This document shows, one piece after another, positions 28,361 to 37,317 of a stretch of DNA of 64,000 nucleotides. Each line of letters begins with the position of its first letter. Position 1 is the first letter of the stretch. The DNA is taken from the NCBI GenBank assembly GCA_040877545.1, contig JBBDNN010000081.1:4456-68455 (forward strand), in the 5' to 3' direction. The notes below the pieces were generated by a model. It was not told where the DNA came from and did no database searches. It worked only from the letters and a program-made list of their open reading frames with translations. This stretch comes from Gracilimonas sp040877545. Its GTDB lineage: Bacteria; Bacteroidota; Rhodothermia; Balneolales; Balneolaceae. Position numbers and translations under genes: made by a program.

Positions 28361-29503
28361 AACATTTTTCTCCACCATCTCTTTCATCACTTCCTGGTAA
28401 AAGGTTTCGTACTGCTCAACAATTAAATCCTGGTTAAACGACTCGGCGTGTTTTCTGGCATTTATTGACAACTGGGTATGTAATGCAGAATCAGATAGAA
28501 TTTTAACCGCATAATTGGCCATACAATCCACATCATCCAGATCACACAGATAACCGGTTTCTCCGTGGATATTCACTTCCGGCAAACCACCCACATCAGA
28601 ACTTATGACCGGCACACTGCAACTCAGAGCTTCGAGTGCCGCAAGCCCAAATGTTTCTGAGCCGGATGGAATCAGAAATAAATCTGCAATGGATAGTACG
28701 TCTTCTACCTTTTCCAGTTTACCAAGAAACCGGACCTGATCACAAATCCCCAACTCGCGGCATTGTTTTTCTGCCTTCTTGCGATCTGGTCCGTCGCCCA
28801 CTAATAGCAGCTTACTTTTAATTCCACTTTCTAATACTTTTGAGAAGATGGAAATAACAGCCGGCACTCTTTTTACTTTTCTGAAATTAGAAACATGCAC
28901 AATCACCTTCTCATCTTCCGGGCAGATTGCTTTCTTGAAATGAGATTTATTTGATTTCTGAAAACGATCCAAATCTATAAAATTCGGAACCACCCGAATA
29001 TCCTGATTAATTTCAAAACGATTGTACGTCTCCTGCTTTAAATACTCCGATACTGCTGTAACCCCATCACTTTTATCAATAGAAAATTCCACTACATGCT
29101 TATAGCTCGGGTCGCTTCCAACTAACGTGATATCCGTGCCGTGAAGCGTTGTGATAACGGCAACTTTTCTGCCTTTTTCTGCCATAATTTGTTTGGCCAG
29201 ATAAGCACTTGTAGCATGGGGAAGCGCGTAATGAACATGTAATAAATCCAAATCCTGATACTCGATAAGATTTACCATTTGGGTAGCCAGGGCTAAATCA
29301 TAGGGCGGAAATTCGAATAAGGGATAGGTGTTAATGGATACTTCATGATAAGTGATGTCGGTATCCAGTGTGTTTAACCGGGCGGGACGGGCATAGCTTA
29401 GAACATGGATTTTATGCCCTTTTTTTGCAAGAGTTTTAGCGAGTTCTGTAGCAACAACACCACTGCCGCCAAAAGTTGGGTAACAAACAATTCCAATATT
29501 CAT
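28352..29503 (-). CDS. bshA: N-acetyl-alpha-D-glucosaminyl L-malate synthase (bacillithiol pathway)
   Basis: GT4 glycosyltransferase for the first step of bacillithiol synthesis, joining GlcNAc from UDP-GlcNAc to L-malate. The opening MNIGIVCYPTFGGSGVVATE, then LHVHYALPHATSAYLAKQI and TTLHGTDITLVGSDPSY, are specific to BshA. The donor site is PSGSETFGLAALEALSC. The start is the ATG at 29503, one codon after an in-frame TTG. It implies a bacillithiol-based thiol pool, as known for many Bacteroidota. Confidence 0.95.
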   Translation of the reverse strand: MNIGIVCYPTFGGSGVVATELAKTLAKKGHKIHVLSYARPARLNTLDTDITYHEVSINTYPLFEFPPYDLALATQMVNLIEYQDLDLLHVHYALPHATSAYLAKQIMAEKGRKVAVITTLHGTDITLVGSDPSYKHVVEFSIDKSDGVTAVSEYLKQETYNRFEINQDIRVVPNFIDLDRFQKSNKSHFKKAICPEDEKVIVHVSNFRKVKRVPAVISIFSKVLESGIKSKLLLVGDGPDRKKAEKQCRELGICDQVRFLGKLEKVEDVLSIADLFLIPSGSETFGLAALEALSCSVPVISSDVGGLPEVNIHGETGYLCDLDDVDCMANYAVKILSDSALHTQLSINARKHAESFNQDLIVEQYETFYQEVMKEMVEKNVKL

Positions 29504-29806
29504 CAATAATAGTATTTAAAAATTCTGGATAAACGTTCGAAAATATACATTCTTTTGCGGTAATATGAGCCTTAACATATCCTTTAATCAGATATGTTCC
29601 TTTATAGATTTTTTTGATTAACACGATCACTGATTTCATCGGGTTTCCTGCCATTTACCTCGTCCTGAAAAATTTAAACCTTAAAATCATCTTTCAGCTA
29701 AAAGAATTCCCAGGATAAATTTCTTTGCAACGGGATTCTTATCCGTACATTCATTTTTGTATATTTAAAGGCTTAATCAATCTATAACATTTGAGAAAAA
29801 CCTCCT
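29504..29806. other. Intergenic interval between bshA and yebC
   Basis: No gene recognised. It contains an 8-bp hairpin (AACATATC 29574-29581 with GATATGTT 29591-29598) followed by a T-rich tract to about 29615, terminator-like on the + strand although no + gene precedes it. The rest is AT-rich and presumably holds the divergent promoters. Confidence 0.4.
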
Positions 29807-30562
29807 ATGGCAGGACATTCGAAATGGGCGAATATTCGCCACAAAAAAGCTAAGGAAGACGCCAAGCGTTCTAAAGTTTTTACCAAACATATCAAAGAGC
29901 TTACAGTAGCTGCCCGGGAAGGCGGAGGCGATCCAGATGGAAATCCACGGCTTTCTCTGGCCATTGAAAATGCCAAAGCTGATAACATGCCGAAAGATAA
30001 TATCGAACGTGCCATTAAACGCGGCAGCGGTGATGGGGAGGATGGCGCTACCTATGAAGAAGCTACTTTTGAAGGATATGGCCCCGGCGGTATTGCTTAT
30101 TTTGTGGAAGTTACTACAGATAACAACAATCGTACAGTGAGTGATATCCGGCATATTTTTACCAAGCATGGAGGTAATATGGGTACCAATGGCTCCGTTG
30201 GATATATGTTCGAGCAAAAAGGGATGATTCAAATTCCCGCAAATGAACATGACGATGAGGAATTTATGCTTCAGGCAATTGATGCCGGGGCAATAGATGT
30301 TGATACAGAAGAGGATTTGTTTGTAGTTTATACTTCTCGCGAAGATCTTTTTGATGTGCGAAATTCGTTGGAGAAATCGGGCTATGAAATTGAATCGGCG
30401 CAGCTTATTCGTGAAGCGGTTACCGAGACAAAAGTTGATTCGGATACTGCTATCTCCAATCTTAAGATGATGGAAAAATTTGAAGAGAATGACGATGTTA
30501 ACAACGTATTCACCAATATGTTGATGGATGATGAAACCATTACTTTAGCTGAAAACCTATAA
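29807..30562 (+). CDS. yebC: YebC/PmpR-family protein
   Basis: Conserved cytoplasmic protein of 251 residues. Its start MAGHSKWANIRHKKAKEDAK and the GYGPGGIAYFVEVTTDNNNR motif are diagnostic. The family has been described both as a transcriptional regulator and as a translation factor that relieves ribosome stalling at proline-rich stretches. It stands 5 bp ahead of the batC-like gene, so it may share a transcript with the bat genes. Confidence 0.95.
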   Translation: MAGHSKWANIRHKKAKEDAKRSKVFTKHIKELTVAAREGGGDPDGNPRLSLAIENAKADNMPKDNIERAIKRGSGDGEDGATYEEATFEGYGPGGIAYFVEVTTDNNNRTVSDIRHIFTKHGGNMGTNGSVGYMFEQKGMIQIPANEHDDEEFMLQAIDAGAIDVDTEEDLFVVYTSREDLFDVRNSLEKSGYEIESAQLIREAVTETKVDSDTAISNLKMMEKFEENDDVNNVFTNMLMDDETITLAENL

Positions 30563-30567
30563 TACCT

Positions 30568-31209
30568 GTGATTAAAAATATTGCTTACATACTGCTTTTT
30601 GTGGTTTTATCAGCCTCAGCTGTAAATGATGCCCGCAAAGGTAATGAAGCGTTTGAAAACGGCAATTATGAAGAAGCTGAACGGTTGTATGCCTTAGCCA
30701 TTGAGCAAGACCCGGAAAATGAAAAGCTGTATTTTAACCTTGGTAATGCACAGGCAAAACAAGGAAAAACGGAAGAAGCTATTCAGTCTTATATGGAATT
30801 TCGCAACCTGTCGGAATCTCCTGAAGAAAAAGCACTTGCTGAGTTTAACATAGGTACACTGCTTGCTGAAAGTGAAAAATGGCAACCGGCTGCATCACAC
30901 CTTAAAAACTCCCTGAAGTTGAATCCCAATGATCCTGATGCGAAATTCAATTATGAACGGGCGATATCTGAGCAGAAAAAAGAGGAGGACCAGCAAGATG
31001 ATCAACAAGATCAGGGCGATCAGGAACCGCCGGAACCTTCCGATTATGCCAAAGCCATGAAAAAGCAGGCTGAGAAATTGGTTGCTCAGCGGCAGTATGC
31101 GCAAGCATATGATTTAATGATGAGAGCTCTCGAAGCTGACGAAACCGTCCAGGCTTTTAATGCGTTTATAGAACGCACCAAAAATGTTACCGACATCGAT
31201 TCAAATTAA
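30568..31209 (+). CDS. BatC-like TPR protein
   Basis: 213 residues with a signal peptide and three or so tetratricopeptide repeats (about 20-135, e.g. KGNEAFENGNYEEAERLYAL and EKLYFNLGNAQAKQGKTEEA). An acidic, Gln/Asp-rich linker and a short helical C-terminus follow. Size, TPRs and position ahead of BatD- and BatE-like genes match BatC of the Bat (Bacteroides aerotolerance) operon. The start is GTG. The von Willebrand-domain genes batA and batB that usually precede it are not here. Confidence 0.82.
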   Translation: MIKNIAYILLFVVLSASAVNDARKGNEAFENGNYEEAERLYALAIEQDPENEKLYFNLGNAQAKQGKTEEAIQSYMEFRNLSESPEEKALAEFNIGTLLAESEKWQPAASHLKNSLKLNPNDPDAKFNYERAISEQKKEEDQQDDQQDQGDQEPPEPSDYAKAMKKQAEKLVAQRQYAQAYDLMMRALEADETVQAFNAFIERTKNVTDIDSN

Positions 31210-31213
31210 TATT

Positions 31214-31801
31214 ATGAACACCCTCAAAAGTAAATATAGTTTTGGGTTAAAAAATATTTCAGCCCTGCCTGAATGGACGGGGAAAATGTTATTAACTGTG
31301 ATTTTCTCTTTGATGGTATCTTTCACGGCCTCTGCCCAAAATGCTGATGATTATTTTCACAATGGAGCTCAGTCTTTCATTGGAGCAGATTTACAGGATG
31401 CCATAAGTTATGTGCAGGAAGGTTTAGCTCAATATCCCAACGACCCCAAATTGAATGCGCTGCTTCAAAAGCTTGAGGAAGAGCAGGAAAGACAACAGCA
31501 ACAACAGCAGGATCAAAACCAGCAACAGCAAAATCAGGATGAGCAGGAGCAACAACAGCAGGAATCAGAACAGGAGCAGGATCAAAATCAGGAAGAACAA
31601 GAGCAGCAAGAAAGTGAGGGCGATAACGGCGAAGAAGAGCAACAACAGGAACAGGAAACTGAAGGATTAGAGCCTCAACAAATAAGTAAAGAAGATGCTG
31701 AAAAAATTCTTCAGGCTTTAGCTCAGAAAGAAAAAGAATTGCTGAAAGAGTTTAAAAAACAAAAAACTGATGGAAGTGCAAAGCATGAGAAAGATTGGTA
31801 A
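31214..31801 (+). CDS. Gln/Glu-rich low-complexity exported protein in the bat row
   Basis: About 195 residues. After a probable signal or anchor helix (near residues 28-42, ending SFTASAQ) comes a short TPR-like motif (HNGAQSFIGADLQDA to LAQYPNDPKLNALL). A long Q/E/D-rich stretch follows, encoded by repeated CAG/CAA/GAA codons, and then a short charged helix. The ATG at 31214 is preferred to an upstream in-frame start inside the previous gene. It overlaps the batD start by 17 bp. It could be a second BatC-type protein; no defined function. Confidence 0.7.
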   Translation: MNTLKSKYSFGLKNISALPEWTGKMLLTVIFSLMVSFTASAQNADDYFHNGAQSFIGADLQDAISYVQEGLAQYPNDPKLNALLQKLEEEQERQQQQQQDQNQQQQNQDEQEQQQQESEQEQDQNQEEQEQQESEGDNGEEEQQQEQETEGLEPQQISKEDAEKILQALAQKEKELLKEFKKQKTDGSAKHEKDW

Positions 31802-33524
31802 CCTTCATCATTGCCTGATTCTCTTTTTCATAGCCCTGTTTTGCACCTCTGTAAGCCAGGCACAACAAGTTCAGGTTGAAGCAGAACTTTCCGAAACAAA
31901 TATTTTTACCGGAGAGCAAGTCCAGCTCAAGGTTATAATTTCCGGCACCTCGCTTAGTTCCGTAGATCAACCCTCCCTTCCAGAAATCGATGAACTTAGA
32001 TGGCTGCAGGGAAGTACCTCCCGGGGATCACAATATTCTCTTATAAATGGCCAGCCTTCGGTAACCTATACTTTTGGCTATACTTTTATAGCTCAAACGC
32101 CTGGTAGTTACACAGTTCCTCCCATTCAGGTGCAAGTAAACGGAGAAACCTTTACAACCCAGCCGATTGATTTTAAAATCCTGGATAGCAGCACCTCTGA
32201 TGAAGGTCAGCGATCCCCCGACATTTACCTTCGGCTGGAACCTGATCTCAGCTCACCTGTGGTGGGGCAGCAGGTAGTGGCCGATATCATACTTTATTTC
32301 AAAAGTGGTATAGAAGTATCTTCCTATCAGGCTTCGCCGGGATGGAAAGCTGAAGGTTTTTGGAAAGAAGAATTAGATAATCCACAACGTGCACAAACTA
32401 CCTCAACCATCATAAACGGAGTGCGTTATCAGCGGGCAAAGTTGCTGCAATATGCTATTTTCCCGACAAAAGCGGGAGATCTCACATTGAGTCCTTTCGA
32501 GATTACCGTCTCGGTTCGTCAACGAAGAAGCTCAGATCCCTTTGGCTTCGGAATGGGACAGGAAAGAATGAACCTGGAAACCCTTCCCGAAACTCTAAAG
32601 GTAAAACCTCTTCCCAGGCTTAATGATGGAGCTTTTATTGGCGCGGTCGGTAATTTCCAAATTAACAGGGAAATTTCAACAACGGATGCTTTGGTTGGCG
32701 AGAGTATTGAAATCACCACAACCATTAGCGGCTCGGGAAATGTTCCCCTGGTAAATAAGCCGGAATACGATTATCCTGAATCGCTTGAGAAATATAATCC
32801 ACAACAAAATTCTTCTATTTCAAGAGCCAACCGGCAAATTTCGGGAAAGAAAACGTTCACGGATATAGTTATCGCGAGGAATGAAGGAAATTTTACCATT
32901 CCGGAAATGAAAGTTGCCTGGTTTGAGCCTGAAAAAGAATCTTATTCTACAACCACGCTTCCGCGCTTGCACTTTGAAGTTAAAAGAGATCCTGATGCCG
33001 TGGTTACTACCCAAAACCGTTTGCGACTAAATGTACAACCTATTACCGGCCTTGCTCAATGGACTACCCCTGCAAATGCTCCCCTGTATAAACGTACCTC
33101 AGTTTGGGTTTTACTCTTTCTGGTATTGGCAGTGACAGGCATTTTATATATTTATAAAATGTATACCAACCGCATGAATACTGACACAGCTTTTGCCCGC
33201 TCCCAAACTGCCCGTGTGAAAGCACAGAAAACTCTGGAAGAAGCCGGGCATACCAGCAACGTCAAATCAGGATATTATCTAATTGAAAAAGCACTCTTTC
33301 AGTTTATAACAGATAAGCTAAATCTACCGCCAGCAGGATTATCCTCCCAAAAAATTATTGCTGAGGTGGAAAAAATTGCAGATCCACAAACTACAGCAGA
33401 GTTGAGACGTCTGTTCAATAAATGCGAAACAATTGCTTATGCACCCAATGCAACCCAGGATACGCTGCACTCCGATATTGAAAAAACAAAAATGTTGATA
33501 AAAACTATCGAAAAATTGAAATGA
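31785..33524 (+). CDS. BatD-family protein
   Basis: About 579 residues: a signal peptide (ending SVSQAQ) and a large periplasmic beta-rich BatD region beginning VEAELSETNIFTGEQVQLKV, with a later repeat of that type. A single transmembrane helix (about 440-460, VWVLLFLVLAVTGILYIY) and a cytoplasmic helical tail follow. BatD proteins belong to operons linked to aerotolerance and envelope stress. The ATG at 31785 is preferred over the upstream in-frame ATG at 31770 because it starts the signal peptide directly. Confidence 0.88.
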   Translation: MRKIGNLHHCLILFFIALFCTSVSQAQQVQVEAELSETNIFTGEQVQLKVIISGTSLSSVDQPSLPEIDELRWLQGSTSRGSQYSLINGQPSVTYTFGYTFIAQTPGSYTVPPIQVQVNGETFTTQPIDFKILDSSTSDEGQRSPDIYLRLEPDLSSPVVGQQVVADIILYFKSGIEVSSYQASPGWKAEGFWKEELDNPQRAQTTSTIINGVRYQRAKLLQYAIFPTKAGDLTLSPFEITVSVRQRRSSDPFGFGMGQERMNLETLPETLKVKPLPRLNDGAFIGAVGNFQINREISTTDALVGESIEITTTISGSGNVPLVNKPEYDYPESLEKYNPQQNSSISRANRQISGKKTFTDIVIARNEGNFTIPEMKVAWFEPEKESYSTTTLPRLHFEVKRDPDAVVTTQNRLRLNVQPITGLAQWTTPANAPLYKRTSVWVLLFLVLAVTGILYIYKMYTNRMNTDTAFARSQTARVKAQKTLEEAGHTSNVKSGYYLIEKALFQFITDKLNLPPAGLSSQKIIAEVEKIADPQTTAELRRLFNKCETIAYAPNATQDTLHSDIEKTKMLIKTIEKLK

Positions 33525-34285
33525 AGCATCTATTAATTTTATTGATATTAGATGTTCTGTGTGGATCTGTTGTTATTGCCCAAAGCAATCAGGCTATTTT
33601 TGATGAGGCAAATACCCATTTCGAAAACGGAGAACTTTCCAGTGCAATGAGCATGTACCGTATACTTGAACAGGAGGAGCAGGTTTCGGGCGCATTATTT
33701 TTGAATATGGGAATTGTAGCTGTTCAGCTCGATTCTATGGGATTGGCAAAGTACTACTTTCAGAAATCTGCCGAATTTGAAGAGACAGAAGACCGGGCAC
33801 ATATAGCACTGGAATATGTAAGCTCTCAATTCAGCAGGCAGTCAGCCACTTTACCAAAACTACCATGGGATCGCGCCGTGGAATGGATGATTGGAACACC
33901 AACCGCTTATGGAGTTTTTATTACCGGTTTTATCGTTGTGTCTATTGGATTGATACTCTTATATTTTTCGTGGTTTTATTCCCTGCAATATAAAAATACC
34001 CGTTGGGCTATATCATCATTATTAGCGACAGGTTCAGTCATACTCCTGTTATCTTTTTATGTTGATTATGTTGATCAGCGTTATGATGATGGAGTATTGG
34101 TGGTAAGTTCAAAAAGAGTATTACAATCTCCTGATGAACAGGCCAATCTTGTTAGTATAGCTTATGAAGGATATTCAGTTATTGTGGATCAGTGGAATAG
34201 TGCAAAACAGGACAACTGGTTGTATATCCGTCTTGGAAATGGCCAGTTTGGCTGGATAGGCAATGAGGGTATAAAAACATTATAA
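33521..34285 (+). CDS. BatE-like TPR/SH3 membrane protein
   Basis: 254 residues: signal peptide, a TPR region (about 22-90, FDEANTHFENGELSSAMSMY), two membrane helices (about 135-160 and 168-190) and a C-terminal bacterial SH3-like domain (VLQSPDEQANLVSIAYEGY to GQFGWIGNEG). That order is characteristic of BatE. It overlaps the batD stop by 4 bp (ATGA) and is the last gene of the row. Confidence 0.86.
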   Translation: MKHLLILLILDVLCGSVVIAQSNQAIFDEANTHFENGELSSAMSMYRILEQEEQVSGALFLNMGIVAVQLDSMGLAKYYFQKSAEFEETEDRAHIALEYVSSQFSRQSATLPKLPWDRAVEWMIGTPTAYGVFITGFIVVSIGLILLYFSWFYSLQYKNTRWAISSLLATGSVILLLSFYVDYVDQRYDDGVLVVSSKRVLQSPDEQANLVSIAYEGYSVIVDQWNSAKQDNWLYIRLGNGQFGWIGNEGIKTL

Positions 34286-34363
34286 GAAAGCATCGAAATC
34301 TTGTACATTTATAAACGTCAAGAGTACACTTCAATTTTAAATCTAACTATCTAAAAATCTTTA

Positions 34364-35737
34364 ATGAGTAATTCGCAGCAGTATATTGATCAGAATAAAG
34401 ATAAATTTTTAAATGAACTTTTCGAGCTGCTACGCATTCCCAGCATTAGTACAGATTCGAGTAAAAAAAATGAGATAAATAAAGCAGCAGATTTTCTTCT
34501 TAGCCAATTGCAGGCTCTGAAATTGGACACCGTCAAAAAATTTGACACACCGGGAAATCCGATCATATATGCGGAACACAGCCCGCATCAAGATCGCCCA
34601 ACTGTCCTGATTTATGGCCACTACGATGTACAACCTTCCGAACCTGATGACCTTTGGAATACCCCGCCATTCGAACCAACAGTAAAAGACGGCTTGATTT
34701 ATGCCCGGGGTGCCAGTGATGATAAAGGGCAGGCTTTCACACATATAAAAGCCGTCGAATCATTTGTGCAATCGGGAGAAGAAATTCCGGTTAATTTGAA
34801 GTTTATCCTGGAAGGCGAGGAGGAAATCGGCTCTCCAAATCTGGTTCCTTTTATTGAAGAGCATAAGGAATTACTTGCCTGCGATATGGTGCTGATTTCC
34901 GACACATCCATGTTCGGTGAAGATCAGCCTTCCATCACCTACGGATTGCGCGGCCTGGCTTATATGGAAATTGAAGTAGTTGGCCCGAATCGTGATTTAC
35001 ATTCCGGCGTTTATGGCGGTGCAATAGAAAATCCGGCTAATGTTCTGTGCGAGATTATTGCAAAATTAAAAGATGATGATGGCATCATTCAAGTTCCGGG
35101 ATTTTATGATAAGGTAATTTCACTCACCAAGGATGATCGCGAAGCGTATGCACAGCTGCCTTTTGATGAAGTAGAATACAAAAAGACATTAGATGTAAAA
35201 GCCGTTCATGGCGAAAAAGGATTCTCAACACTCGAGCGTTCTTCCGGGCGCCCGTCATTGGATGTAAACGGGCTGTGGAGTGGTTATCAAAAAGAAGGAG
35301 CCAAAACCGTACTCCCTTCCAAAGCCAATGCTAAAGTAAGTATGCGCCTGGTTCCGGATCAGGATCCCAAAGAAATTGCCCGCTTATTTAAAAAGCATGT
35401 GGAATCTCTGGCACCCGATACGGTAAAAGTGACAGTAAATGAGCATCACGGCGGCCATCCTTCTGTTACCGACCTTTCTTTTTATGGGTTGAAAGCAGGC
35501 GCCAAGGCTTTTGAGGATATCTTCCAGACGGAGGTCTTATTTTCCCGGGAAGGCGGCTCTATCCCCATTGTAGCAGATTTCAAACGTGTCCTGGACGTGG
35601 AATCCATTCTGATGGGATTTGGCGTTACAAGCAATGCTATCCATTCTCCTAACGAAAACTTTTCTCTAAAGGATTTTCAACGCGGTATCAAAACCTCGGC
35701 GCGTTTTATGGAGTTGTTGCCGGAGTTTATGGAATAG
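34364..35737 (+). CDS. M20-family dipeptidase/metallopeptidase
   Basis: Cytoplasmic zinc peptidase of 457 residues, closest in layout to the carnosinase-like M20 dipeptidases. Metal and catalytic residues are visible in LIYGHYDVQPSEPDDLW (His), ARGASDDKGQ (bridging Asp), EGEEEIGSPNL (general base and ligand Glu) and the final AIHSPNENF (His). A lid/dimerisation domain is inserted in the middle (about 185-300). It probably hydrolyses dipeptides or N-acyl amino acids. It is a single gene, 78 bp downstream of batE. Confidence 0.92.
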   Translation: MSNSQQYIDQNKDKFLNELFELLRIPSISTDSSKKNEINKAADFLLSQLQALKLDTVKKFDTPGNPIIYAEHSPHQDRPTVLIYGHYDVQPSEPDDLWNTPPFEPTVKDGLIYARGASDDKGQAFTHIKAVESFVQSGEEIPVNLKFILEGEEEIGSPNLVPFIEEHKELLACDMVLISDTSMFGEDQPSITYGLRGLAYMEIEVVGPNRDLHSGVYGGAIENPANVLCEIIAKLKDDDGIIQVPGFYDKVISLTKDDREAYAQLPFDEVEYKKTLDVKAVHGEKGFSTLERSSGRPSLDVNGLWSGYQKEGAKTVLPSKANAKVSMRLVPDQDPKEIARLFKKHVESLAPDTVKVTVNEHHGGHPSVTDLSFYGLKAGAKAFEDIFQTEVLFSREGGSIPIVADFKRVLDVESILMGFGVTSNAIHSPNENFSLKDFQRGIKTSARFMELLPEFME

Positions 35738-35832
35738 GCAGTTAATATTAGATAAGACAAAGGATTGCAATACCTTATTTGTTCTATTCCCTTGTTTTGT
35801 TTGGCTGAGGCTTTCTCTTACACACTAAAAAT

Positions 35833-37317
35833 CTACAGTTCCTGATCATAGGAGATCGGGGCATTTCTGTCGAAATCGTAGAGGGTGAGGCGACGCAGGT
35901 TGTAATAGCCGGTCCAGTAGTTTCGGAGTGCCTGTATGTAACTTCGCCGGGCGCTGTCTTTTTCATTTTGGGCAATGAAAAGATTGGTGATATCAATTCT
36001 GCCAATCAGGTAGCGGTTTTTAGCAACTTCATACCGGCGCTCTGCTATATCATCGGAAATTTCTGCAAGATCTACCTGGCTTTGAAGCTGTGAAAATTCC
36101 CGAACCGTACTTCTCACACTTAGATCAAATTGCAGCTTTTGATACTCTATTGTATTTGCAGTGGCTGCCTGCTGGTTACTGGCTGCCTGAATCTCAGCTG
36201 TATTTTTTCCCCAGTTGAAAATCGGGATTTGAAATCCTACGGTAAAAAATTGCCGGTCTTGCAGGTCATCATATAGCTGGTCAAAATCTTGAGAAGTCTG
36301 GTTTAATCCATAGCTGGCTTGTAGTGTAGCAGAAAAACCCGCGCCTTTTTTAGCTTGGTCAAACGATTGATTTGCTTGTAGCTCGTTCAATTCAAACTCG
36401 AGAGATGTACTGTTATTTTGCTGCGCAAGTTCAAGGGCTTTATCCACATTGATGTCTAAAACCGGTGCCTCCTCAGGTGCAAGTACTTCTATTTCCATAT
36501 GGTCAGGTATACCCAGAAGTGCTTTAAAATTTTCCTCAGCTCTTTGGAAATTAAGATTTGCTGTTGTCAATGAAGTCTCGGCATTACGATAAGCCAGCTC
36601 ACTTTGTAGTAAATCATTCTCAGCGATACTTCCAACTTGATAGCGTCCCTGGGAAATATTATAAATTGAATCGTTTACAGTTACATTGAAGTCAGCAACC
36701 TCCACATTTATCTTCGCCAGCAGAAAATCGAAAAAACTTTGAGTTGTGGTTAAAGCCAATTCCTCCAGGTCTTCCACATATTCTTTTTCAGCAATTTGAT
36801 AACGCAATGGTTCAATTCTATTCCTCCATTTCAGGCTATTATATTGAAAGATGGGTTGAACGTATGATACCACAAGGGGCGTACTTTGCCATCGGTAAAT
36901 ATTTTCTCCGTCCACACCAATATCAAACAATATCAAACGATGAATTCCACTGGATAGAGATAAATTCCCACCTGTTGGCATAATATTTTGATTGATAGAT
37001 AAATTAACCGACGACTGAGATTGGCTTTCCGGAGAAAATACAGTAGTACCGTCATCCAGGCGATTTGCTGTAATGGCTCTGCTGTATCCCGGAACATCCC
37101 CCGACAATTCTAAACTCGGCAGCAAATCTGCCCGAAACGATTTATGCCGCCACTTAGCAGAAACCAGTGCATACGTTGCAGCCCGGGCAAGCGGGCTGTT
37201 TTGTTTGGCAATTTCTATGCTTTCTTCAAGTGTTAATGTGCGTTCCTCCTGTGCCTGAAGATTCGTGAAGCAGAAAAATATTAATAATACAGCAATTCCT
37301 GTAAATCGTCTATTCAT
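35833..37317 (-). CDS. TolC-family outer-membrane protein
   Basis: About 494 residues starting MNRRFTGIAVLLIFFCF, a good signal peptide. The upstream in-frame start at 37374 lies inside the permease gene and is less likely. LTLEESIEIAKQNSPLARA opens the first OEP domain, and long helical repeats follow. It overlaps the MacB-like permease gene by 8 bp and, with the HlyD-type adaptor upstream, forms an ABC-type tripartite exporter of MacAB-TolC design. Confidence 0.92.
   Translation of the reverse strand: MNRRFTGIAVLLIFFCFTNLQAQEERTLTLEESIEIAKQNSPLARAATYALVSAKWRHKSFRADLLPSLELSGDVPGYSRAITANRLDDGTTVFSPESQSQSSVNLSINQNIMPTGGNLSLSSGIHRLILFDIGVDGENIYRWQSTPLVVSYVQPIFQYNSLKWRNRIEPLRYQIAEKEYVEDLEELALTTTQSFFDFLLAKINVEVADFNVTVNDSIYNISQGRYQVGSIAENDLLQSELAYRNAETSLTTANLNFQRAEENFKALLGIPDHMEIEVLAPEEAPVLDINVDKALELAQQNNSTSLEFELNELQANQSFDQAKKGAGFSATLQASYGLNQTSQDFDQLYDDLQDRQFFTVGFQIPIFNWGKNTAEIQAASNQQAATANTIEYQKLQFDLSVRSTVREFSQLQSQVDLAEISDDIAERRYEVAKNRYLIGRIDITNLFIAQNEKDSARRSYIQALRNYWTGYYNLRRLTLYDFDRNAPISYDQEL

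Noticed and set aside
29574..29615. Hairpin with T tract in the bshA-yebC gap as a small RNA gene
   Set aside because: No promoter or conserved feature supports a transcript; kept only as a note in the intergenic entry.
31455..31670. Ser/Asn/Arg-rich frame inside the Gln-rich gene
   Set aside because: An out-of-frame reading of CAG/CAA repeats; not a separate gene.
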